From contig PLNZ01000436.1 of assembly GCA_003142915.1 (NCBI GenBank), positions 1-5,218 on the forward strand: a stretch of 5,218 nucleotides of DNA. The letters are read 5' to 3'. Under the pieces are notes generated by a model. That model was not told the DNA's origin. It searched no databases and saw nothing but the letters and a program-made list of their open reading frames with translations. The first letter of the stretch is position 1. The number at the start of each line of letters is the position of its first letter. This document shows, piece after piece, positions 1 through 5,218 of the stretch. Position numbers and translations under genes: made by a program. Source of the stretch: Ignavibacteriales bacterium. Lineage in GTDB: Bacteria > Bacteroidota > Ignavibacteria > Ignavibacteriales > Ignavibacteriaceae.

Positions 1-648
1 ATGGGTATAAATGAAACGCCTAATATCCTGGTTTATGAATCCTCGGAAGGCAGCCTTGGAATTCTCTCTCAATTGGTTGAAAATGTTAATTTATTCCGGG
101 AAATAATTAAAGAAGCATATTCAGTTTGCTACTTTAAAGACGGAAAAGATACTAAACCTGAATATGGGCCCGCGACTTATAACGATCTTCTTAATTACTA
201 TAATCAGGGGTACCATCTGATAATTGACAGGCATTTGATAAAAGAGCAGCTTGAAAAATTAATAAACTGTCAATTGGAGATATTAAGTAGTTCTGACTTT
301 TCTAACTATGAAGAACAATATCAAAGTCTTATAGAACGGATTGATCCTACATCGGTTACTGAGAAAATATTTCTTGAGTACTTATATAAAAATAATTTGA
401 GATTACCGGATTCACCTCAATATACAATAAATGATATTTATGTTAGACCGGATTTTTATTATAAAGAAGGCAATGTTTGTGTCTTCTGCGACGGAACTCC
501 TCATGATGAATTTCTTATAAAAGAGTCGGATAAAAGTAAAAGACAGGCTCTTATAAATAAGGGTTACGATGTAGTTGTTTATTATTACAGAGATTCAATG
601 GAAGATTTAGTAAAACATAGAAGCGATATTTTTTATAAAGTAAAATAG
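1..648 (+). CDS. C-terminal part of a DUF1998 (MrfA/DrmB-like) protein with a Vsr/PD-(D/E)xK-like nuclease tail; 5' end probably outside the window
   Basis: The 215 visible residues fall into two parts. Residues 8-26, with core YESSEGSLG (12-20), match the DUF1998 pattern seen in MrfA, DrmB, DpdJ and Druantia-type helicase proteins. They are followed by a Y-x-NQ-x2-H-x3-DR block (66-77), also typical of this family. Residues 118-215 look like a Vsr/DUF559-type nuclease domain: E121, P150-D151-F152, then VFCDG (161-165), H168-D169, D177 and K180-R181. Family knowledge: such modules sit at the C-terminus of proteins of well over 1,000 residues that begin with a helicase or other large domain. 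The ATG at base 1 is therefore probably an internal Met or a truncation point, and no upstream leader is visible to decide. Oddity: the CxxxCxxC zinc cluster expected just before the NQ block appears as Y55, T59 and D62. The stop lies 1 bp before the helicase gene, implying joint expression. Predicted role (inference): DNA-cleaving or DNA-sensing subunit of a defence complex. Confidence 0.75.
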   Translation: MGINETPNILVYESSEGSLGILSQLVENVNLFREIIKEAYSVCYFKDGKDTKPEYGPATYNDLLNYYNQGYHLIIDRHLIKEQLEKLINCQLEILSSSDFSNYEEQYQSLIERIDPTSVTEKIFLEYLYKNNLRLPDSPQYTINDIYVRPDFYYKEGNVCVFCDGTPHDEFLIKESDKSKRQALINKGYDVVVYYYRDSMEDLVKHRSDIFYKVK

Positions 649-649
649 T

Positions 650-3451
650 ATGCCTACAGATTTTCAACCGGGTTCACTTGTAAGATTACGTAATAGGGAT
701 TGGGTTGTAATGCCCTCCAATGACGATAAGCTTCTGATAGTTAAACCATTGGGAGGAACTGATGAAGAATCTACAGGGATATATTTACCGTTAGCGCTTG
801 CTGATGAGCAGCCAAAAAGTAGTAAATTCCCGGATCCTTCGGTAGAAGATTTGGGAAATTATTCAACTGCTAAACTTCTTTATAACGGAGCCCGTTTATC
901 ATTTAGGAATGTTTCTGGTCCCTTCCGATCAATGGGGCGGTTATCATTTCGACCCCGGTCCTATCAGGTTGTCCCTTTAATAATGTCTCTTCGTCAGGAC
1001 AAAATACGATTGCTGATTGCCGATGATGTCGGTGTTGGTAAAACTATAGAAGCCTTAATGGTCGTCCGTGAACTTCTTGATAGAGGCGAAATTAAACGCT
1101 TTGCGGTAGTTTGTCTCCCGCACCTTTGCGAACAATGGCATCAGGAATTGAAAGATAAATTCTCAATTGATGCCGTAATTGTCCGGTCAAGTACTGCCGC
1201 TAAATTAGATAGGCAGATTAGAGGAGATCAAACATTATTTAAAGCTTATCCGTATCAGGTAATATCAATTGATTTTATCAAATCTGATAAAAGAAGAAGC
1301 TTGTTTCTGATGGATTGCCCCGAATTGGTGATCGTTGATGAAGCGCATACTTGCACAAAACCAGCCGGTGCCAGCCCAAAGCAGCAACAAAGATATTATT
1401 TAGTATCGGATATTGCTAAGAAGAAAGGTCAGCATTTATTATTATTAACTGCGACCCCGCATAGCGGTAAACAGCAGGAATTCCAATCGTTGCTTGGATT
1501 ATTGAACCCCGAATATGAAAATATTAATATAGTTAGTTCCCAATATGAAGTGCGGAAAGAAATGGCAGCGCATATCATTATTAGAAGACGCGCTGATGTT
1601 GAACAATGGTATGAGAAAACAAATTTCCCTGAACGTGAGCAGGGTGAAGTCGCTTATTCATTATCACCGGAGTATAAAAAAATATTTAGCGATCTTCTGG
1701 AATTTACAAGGTCAATGGATACTTCCGATATACTTCAGAATTCACGAAAGAAATTTAAGTACTTTGCCATCCTTTCATTATTACGCGGAGTTATGTCAAG
1801 TCCCGGCGCGGGTATAGAAATGCTTTCGCGTAAAGCTCAAAAGCTAAGCGAGGACGAAGATGATCAGATAGAGATTATTAATCCGGTTGCCGATAGTGAT
1901 GAAACAGATTCAGATGCAGCGCCCGAAAATCTTCTTGAAAAGATCGAATTGAAATCAGATGAATCAAAGCTGCTTTCTGAAATTTCAAAGAGATTGGAAA
2001 ATATTAAGGATAATAAAGCTGAAGAGGCGGTAAAACTTATTCATCAGTGGTTAAAAGAAGGTTTCAATCCGGTTATCTTTTGTCGTTTTATTCCGACTGC
2101 AAAATATTTAGGTGAATATTTTAAAGATAAGTTGCCTAAGAATACTGAGCTTTTAGTAATAACCGGTGAAATGGTTGATGAAGAACGAAAAGCGAAGGTA
2201 GATGAATTTGGAGAATCATCTAACAGAAAGCTTTTAATTGCTACTGACTGTCTTAGTGAAGGTATTAACCTGCAAAAACATTTCAATGCCGTTCTTCATT
2301 ATGACTTACCTTGGAACCCTAATAGATTGGAACAGCGCGAAGGAAGAGTCGATAGATTTGGGCAGACTTTTGCAAAAGTTAAAGCGTACTTGCTTTGGGG
2401 AAAGGATAATCCTATCGACTCTGCAGTACTTAATATTTTATTAATGAAAGCAAGAGAGATAAGAAGGCAGACAGGGATATCTGTCCCTTTCCCTGAAGAT
2501 AGCCAAAGCCTGATGGATAGCTTACTCAATGCAGTTATACTTAGTCCAAATGCAGTAAAAATTGATAATCAATTAGAACTGGATTTATATTCAATTGAAA
2601 TTCAGGATAAATCTCTTCAGGTTACAAACGCTTATGAAAAGGCGGCGGAAAGAGATAAAATTACGAGGAGCGTTTTTGCCCAGTATTCAATTAAAGTAAA
2701 TGAAATTGAACAAGATTTAAAAGATGTTGATGAAGCAATAGGCAATCCCGAAGCTGTTAAGAATTTTGTCCTGGACTCCGTTTTGCTGTTGGGCGCTCAA
2801 ATGAGATCGTATAAAGAAGGATATCTTCTTTATACTACCAACCTGCCGTTTGTATTTAGATCAATTTTTAATAGGCATGATGAAGTTAAGATAACATTTA
2901 TATCACCCACACCTGAAGGTTATGAATATATAGGAAGGAACCATCCTTTTGTTGAACAACTGAGCCAGTTTATGTTGAATAACGCTCTGATTAGAAATGG
3001 AGAAAAATTAGTTGCGCGGACATCGGTTATTACAACTGATAAAATAAATGAGAAGGCATCAATTTTTCAGTTAAGAGTCAGAAATATAATATCCGAAAGA
3101 GCGGGCAGCAGGCAAATTGTAGCGGAAGAAATGATCTTGTGGGGCTATAAGGGAAACCTTAATGCAAGCTTATTCATTAACCAATTGGAAGCTGAAAAAT
3201 TGATAGAAGAAGCTTTCCCTTTAGAAGATATTTCAAGACAACGACAAACGGCTTTGATAAATAATGAAATCAATGAATTTAAAAACTTAAATCCGGTTTT
3301 GAAAGAAGTAGTAAGAGAACGATCGGAGATACTGATTGCCGCTCATGAAAGATTTAGAAATTTATTAGGCGGGCAAAAATATAAAGTTGTTGAACCGGTG
3401 CTGCCGCCTGATATTCTTGGAATTTATGTCTTAATACCAAAGATTAAATAA
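650..3451 (+). CDS. SNF2/RapA-family DNA helicase-translocase, DrmD/DpdE-like defence helicase
   Basis: This is a 933-residue, apparently full-length superfamily 2 ATPase that should translocate on double-stranded DNA in the cytoplasm. An N-terminal beta-rich module (residues 7-20, PGSLVRLRNRDWVV) is typical of this subfamily and supports the chosen start. Lobe 1 has an RxRxYQ motif (101-106), Walker A ADDVGVGKT (124-132, K131), a CLPHLCEQWHQEL block (155-167), the DEAH box (230-233) and LTATPHSGK (266-274). Lobe 2 has PVIFCRF (474-480), LLIATDCLSEGINLQ (528-542) and the arginine-finger motif QREGRVDRFGQ (562-572). All catalytic motifs are intact. An acidic linker (about 398-440) separates the lobes. 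The C-terminal ~320 residues carry the NHPFVEQL motif (764-771) found in RapA-like and DISARM-like helicases. The start is 1 bp after the upstream stop with no clear Shine-Dalgarno, suggesting translational coupling. DDVG in place of the usual DEVG or DEMG appears, from memory, to be normal for this subfamily. The helicase assignment is very secure; the DrmD/DpdE-like label is by resemblance and context. Confidence 0.93.
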   Translation: MPTDFQPGSLVRLRNRDWVVMPSNDDKLLIVKPLGGTDEESTGIYLPLALADEQPKSSKFPDPSVEDLGNYSTAKLLYNGARLSFRNVSGPFRSMGRLSFRPRSYQVVPLIMSLRQDKIRLLIADDVGVGKTIEALMVVRELLDRGEIKRFAVVCLPHLCEQWHQELKDKFSIDAVIVRSSTAAKLDRQIRGDQTLFKAYPYQVISIDFIKSDKRRSLFLMDCPELVIVDEAHTCTKPAGASPKQQQRYYLVSDIAKKKGQHLLLLTATPHSGKQQEFQSLLGLLNPEYENINIVSSQYEVRKEMAAHIIIRRRADVEQWYEKTNFPEREQGEVAYSLSPEYKKIFSDLLEFTRSMDTSDILQNSRKKFKYFAILSLLRGVMSSPGAGIEMLSRKAQKLSEDEDDQIEIINPVADSDETDSDAAPENLLEKIELKSDESKLLSEISKRLENIKDNKAEEAVKLIHQWLKEGFNPVIFCRFIPTAKYLGEYFKDKLPKNTELLVITGEMVDEERKAKVDEFGESSNRKLLIATDCLSEGINLQKHFNAVLHYDLPWNPNRLEQREGRVDRFGQTFAKVKAYLLWGKDNPIDSAVLNILLMKAREIRRQTGISVPFPEDSQSLMDSLLNAVILSPNAVKIDNQLELDLYSIEIQDKSLQVTNAYEKAAERDKITRSVFAQYSIKVNEIEQDLKDVDEAIGNPEAVKNFVLDSVLLLGAQMRSYKEGYLLYTTNLPFVFRSIFNRHDEVKITFISPTPEGYEYIGRNHPFVEQLSQFMLNNALIRNGEKLVARTSVITTDKINEKASIFQLRVRNIISERAGSRQIVAEEMILWGYKGNLNASLFINQLEAEKLIEEAFPLEDISRQRQTALINNEINEFKNLNPVLKEVVRERSEILIAAHERFRNLLGGQKYKVVEPVLPPDILGIYVLIPKIK

Positions 3452-4810
3452 ATGACAAAAAGAAAATTATTAACTGAATCGGAAACCTTAGAGTTAAAAA
3501 CTTCTCTTTCTGAAAAAGAAGAAATATTGGAAACAATATCAGCTTTCTCAAATAAAAGAGGAGGCAAATTGCTCGTCGGCGTTGAACCCTCAGGCAAGGT
3601 AGTTGGTATTAGTATTGGCAAAAACACCATCGAAAATCTGGCAGGAGATATTAAACAGAATACCGATCCGAAAGTATTCCCGGATATTTCATTACAAAGG
3701 ATTGATTCAAAAGATGTAATTGAAATTAAAGTTCCTGAATATCCGGTAAAGCCGGTTTTTGTTAAAGACAAAGTTTTCATAAGGGTAGGTAAATCGAACC
3801 AAAAAGCATCTGCAGAAAAAATCAGGTCATTCATTATTGAGCAGCGAAATAGGAAATGGGATAGTGAACCCTCACCGGCTAAATTAAATGAAATATCGAC
3901 TCCCAGTGTAAAATCTTTTATTAAAAGGTATGAAGAAGAAAGAGATGTAACACTTGAAAATTCCGGATCAACTGAATCAATTATTAAAAAGCTGAATCTA
4001 TTAAAAGGTAAAAAACCGACTAATGCAGCAGTTTTGTTATTCTCAAAGGAACCGCAATCGCATTTTTATAGTTCTCTTGTCCGATGTGCCAGGTTTAAAG
4101 GGACTGAACCAATCGACTTTTTAGATATGCAGGACATAGAAGGAACCATTATTGAGCAGGTTCCTTCTGTTTTATCCTTCATAAGAAAACACCTGAATAT
4201 TGCCGCTTCTATTAAAGGCAAACCGGAAAGAGAAGATATTTGGGAAATACCAAGAGATGCATTGCGCGAAGCGATTATAAATGCAATTTGTCATAGGGAC
4301 TATGAAAGCGCTGCAAATGTTCAGGTAAGAATATTTGATGACCGTTTGGAAATTTGGAATCCCGGGTTGCTGCCTGAGAATATTTCAATAGCCGGGCTTA
4401 AGAAAGAACATCCCTCAGTTCCCCGCAATGAATCCATTGCGAGATGCTTTTACATGATTAAGTATATAGAGCAATGGGGAACGGGCACTAACCGTATTGT
4501 AAGATTATGTAAGCAGGCTGGTATTAAAGAGCCGGAATTCAAAGAAAGCGGCGGAAGTTTTGTTATTGTTTTTCCGAGAATTATTGAAAAGGCAACTCCA
4601 CTTCAATTAAAATTATCTGATACTCAAAAAAGAATATTGGATTATTTATCCGGAGTGGAACAAGCTTCTCCCACAGAAATAGCAGATTCTTTAAAAATTA
4701 ATCGTAGTACAGTTCAGCGCAATCTTAAAAGTTTATCTCCTTTGATTGAGTGGACTGGGACTTCAGCTAAGGACCCAAAGGGCAAATATAAAATTATAAT
4801 ATTTGATTGA
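3452..4810 (+). CDS. Schlafen AlbA_2 domain / GHKL ATPase-like / winged-helix protein (COG2865-type)
   Basis: The 452 residues have three parts. An N-terminal Schlafen AlbA_2 domain (about 7-125) shows ELK (14-16), AFSNKRGG (31-38), LVGV (41-44) and FIRVGKSNQKAS (109-120). A central-to-C-terminal GHKL/HATPase_c_4-like domain (about 265-375) shows EAIINAICHRDY (273-284), in which E273 and N277 are the N-box, then DDRLEIWNPG (296-305) and a GTGTNRIV glycine loop (343-350). A C-terminal winged helix (about 387-450) has TEIADSLKINRSTVQRNL (408-425) as its recognition helix-turn-helix. Proteins with this architecture are usually annotated as predicted transcriptional regulators or ATP-binding DNA-binding proteins. 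Some Schlafen AlbA_2 domains are nucleases, so an effector role is also possible. The ATG directly abuts the helicase TAA with no intervening base, so expression with the helicase is very likely. A degenerate copy of its last codons follows the stop. The family call is firm; the role in defence is inference. Confidence 0.92.
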   Translation: MTKRKLLTESETLELKTSLSEKEEILETISAFSNKRGGKLLVGVEPSGKVVGISIGKNTIENLAGDIKQNTDPKVFPDISLQRIDSKDVIEIKVPEYPVKPVFVKDKVFIRVGKSNQKASAEKIRSFIIEQRNRKWDSEPSPAKLNEISTPSVKSFIKRYEEERDVTLENSGSTESIIKKLNLLKGKKPTNAAVLLFSKEPQSHFYSSLVRCARFKGTEPIDFLDMQDIEGTIIEQVPSVLSFIRKHLNIAASIKGKPEREDIWEIPRDALREAIINAICHRDYESAANVQVRIFDDRLEIWNPGLLPENISIAGLKKEHPSVPRNESIARCFYMIKYIEQWGTGTNRIVRLCKQAGIKEPEFKESGGSFVIVFPRIIEKATPLQLKLSDTQKRILDYLSGVEQASPTEIADSLKINRSTVQRNLKSLSPLIEWTGTSAKDPKGKYKIIIFD

Positions 4811-4856
4811 ATGGACAGCGCTTCAGCTAAAGACCCCAAAAGTAAATATGCTATTA
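4741..4856 (+). repeat. Degenerate direct duplication of the 3' end of the AlbA_2 gene (about 56 bp, two copies)
   Basis: Bases 4741-4796 (end of the intact gene) realign with 4802-4856 at an offset of 61, changing to 60 after a one-base gap near 4760. By eye about 44 of 56 positions match, including an exact TTTGATTGA start and an exact CTTCAGCTAA core. Most differences lie at third codon positions of the first copy's frame: GAG/GAA, ACT/ACA, AAG/AAA twice, CCA/CCC. The protein string SAKDPKGKY is therefore retained as SAKDPKSKY in the second copy. That pattern fits divergence while both were coding, rather than a recent slippage duplication. Confidence 0.85.
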
Positions 4857-4891
4857 AGGATCATGTTGACGATTCAAAAGTGACTGAGTAA
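4802..4891 (+). pseudogene. 3' remnant of a second AlbA_2/winged-helix gene, or a 26-codon mini-ORF beginning at 4811
   Basis: The second copy of the duplication reads, after correcting a one-base gap, as the LIEWT...SAKDPKSKY end of the winged helix. It then continues with a different tail (AIKDHVDDSKVTE) to a TAA at 4889-4891. As it stands, an ATG at 4811 immediately after the TGA at 4808-4810 opens a 26-codon frame in the register that preserves SAKDPKSKY. Either this is the leftover 3' end of a tandem paralog removed by recombination, which I favour because the differences are mostly synonymous, or it is a tiny coupled ORF. There is no helix-turn-helix left in it, so no function is proposed. 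Confidence 0.55.
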
Positions 4892-4910
4892 TGTCGAAGT
4901 AGTGACGGAG

Positions 4911-4940
4911 TATGCGGCAGTATGCGGCAGTATGCGGCAG
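4911..4940 (+). repeat. Three exact tandem copies of the 10-bp unit TATGCGGCAG
   Basis: The unit TATGCGGCAG occurs at 4911-4920, 4921-4930 and 4931-4940, followed by a two-base partial TA. The preceding bases (TGACTGAGTAATGTCGAAG and TGACGGAG) look like more degraded relatives. The unit length is not a multiple of three and is close to one helical turn. The array lies 15 bp upstream of the truncated methyltransferase start. Exact tandem copies like these can change number by slippage, so a contingency or spacing role is possible, but nothing here proves it. It may simply be a low-complexity scar. Confidence 0.95.
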
Positions 4941-4955
4941 TAGAAAAATATTTTT

Positions 4956-5120
4956 ATGAAAACAACCTCGATACATGTTGAAGGGCAGATAATTTCCCCG
5001 GAAATTTTTGACGGGCTTGACTCAAATGAAGTACCGGGCCAATTGCCGCAGGATTTTGGCTTTGAAAGAGGTACAAGAGTAAAAGATGAAATAACAAGAG
5101 CCTGGACAGATTGTATTTGA
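4956..5120 (+). pseudogene. Truncated N-terminus of an Eco57I-type / DISARM-associated DNA methyltransferase (54 codons)
   Basis: An ATG at 4956 opens 54 codons ending in TGA at 5118-5120. The peptide begins MKTTSIHVEG, continues with IISPEIFDGL and has PQDFGFERG (31-39) followed by KDEITRAW (43-50). From memory, this resembles the first ~50 residues of large Eco57I-like or class I SAM-dependent DNA methyltransferases: a hydrophobic I-x-V/I-x-G start, ISPE/ISxx, G-Q-x-P-x-D-F-G, then DEI-x-x-AW, usually followed by a YW motif. Those enzymes are commonly encoded beside DUF1998 and SNF2 helicase genes. An in-frame TAG at 4941-4943 makes 4956 the only ATG start, with an A/T-rich leader like its neighbours. 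Homology ends at about 5112 and no frame downstream resumes a methyltransferase-like sequence, so this is loss of the body of the gene rather than a frameshift. No SAM-binding or NPPY motif remains, so it cannot be an active enzyme. It could alternatively be a genuine small protein. Confidence 0.5.
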
Positions 5121-5174
5121 TCAGTGTTTCAATTTCAAGCTCAAGCAAAATAATAACCAACAAAAAACATAAGA
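5121..5174. other. A-rich spacer, no gene seen
   Basis: This short, A-rich stretch follows the abrupt end of the methyltransferase-like frame. I see no start codon with a meaningful reading frame, no promoter elements and no terminator stem. It probably contains or adjoins the junction where the original methyltransferase sequence was replaced. Confidence 0.5.
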
Positions 5175-5213
5175 ACCGCGCAGCGGTGACATATATGTCC
5201 GCCGCTAGGCGGA
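5175..5213. repeat. Cluster of three palindromes (REP/MITE-like or mobile-element end) at the window edge
   Basis: Three consecutive palindromes occupy 39 bases. ACCGC-GCA-GCGGT (5175-5187) is a 5-bp stem. GACATATATGTC (5188-5199) is a perfect 12-bp palindrome. TCCGCC-GCTA-GGCGGA (5198-5213) is a 6-bp stem with a 4-base loop. GCG at 5183-5185 can also pair with CGC at 5200-5202 around the central palindrome. The block is much more GC-rich than its surroundings and has no following T-run, so it is not a standard Rho-independent terminator. The compact structure fits an interspersed palindromic repeat or the tip of a mobile element continuing past the window. Identity is unproven because no second copy is visible here. 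Confidence 0.6.
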
Positions 5214-5218
5214 TTAGT

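Noticed and set aside
1018..1045. Non-canonical Walker A (ADDVGVGKT) as a sign of an inactive helicase
   Set aside because: The essential G-x-GKT residues are intact, and DD in place of DE is, as far as I recall, normal in this helicase subfamily.
3424..3834. 136-residue reverse-strand open frame
   Set aside because: It lies opposite the well-supported AlbA_2 domain coding region, has no recognisable motifs, and is best explained as a shadow of that gene.
4911..4940. Possible CRISPR array
   Set aside because: The units are only 10 bp and directly adjacent without spacers, so this is a simple tandem repeat.
4922..4980. Small frame starting in the second 10-bp repeat (begins MRQYAAVEKYF)
   Set aside because: It is only 19 residues, its start is created by the repeat unit, and it overlaps the better-supported methyltransferase-like start in another frame.
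4954..5163. 69-residue reverse-strand open frame with a leucine-rich hydrophobic stretch
   Set aside because: The forward-strand reading gives a more protein-like sequence resembling a methyltransferase start. The hydrophobicity arises from complementing A-rich DNA, and no leader or motif supports it.
5175..5213. Rho-independent terminator for the operon
   Set aside because: Stems are short and multiple, and no T-run follows on the forward strand. It is also about 365 bases beyond the last intact gene.

Overview
The window looks like the 3' part of a chromosomal anti-phage (restriction-type) operon from an AT-rich bacterium. The sequence is visibly AT-rich. The two internal start codons lack a recognisable AGGAGG-type Shine-Dalgarno sequence and have A/T-rich leaders instead. 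That would fit Bacteroidota, Ignavibacteriota or a related candidate phylum, but this placement is weak inference and no taxonomic marker gene is present.

Layout: (1) 1-648 holds a DUF1998-type (MrfA/DrmB-like) segment followed by a Vsr/PD-(D/E)xK-like nuclease tail. It most likely is the 3' end of a much larger helicase-associated gene that begins before the window. (2) 650-3451 encodes a 933-residue SNF2/RapA-type helicase of the kind found in DISARM (DrmD) and Dpd (DpdE) systems. (3) 3452-4810 encodes a 452-residue Schlafen AlbA_2 / GHKL-ATPase / winged-helix protein. The three genes are co-oriented with 1-bp and 0-bp gaps, so they are almost certainly one transcript with coupled translation.

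The last ~400 bases (4811-5218) hold no intact gene but are not empty. In order they contain a degenerate second copy of the 3' end of the AlbA_2 gene, whose differences fall mostly at synonymous positions; three exact copies of a 10-bp unit; a well-formed 54-codon reading frame resembling the first ~50 residues of an Eco57I-type DNA methyltransferase that then stops abruptly; and a cluster of short palindromes at the window edge that looks like an interspersed repeat or the end of a mobile element.

Proposed working model (inference): the DUF1998-nuclease protein and the SNF2 translocase form the DNA-processing part of a DISARM/Dpd-related defence system, the AlbA_2 protein is a regulator or additional effector, and a methyltransferase gene that once followed was deleted, leaving only its start. 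The locus may now rely on a methyltransferase elsewhere, or be methyltransferase-independent or decaying.
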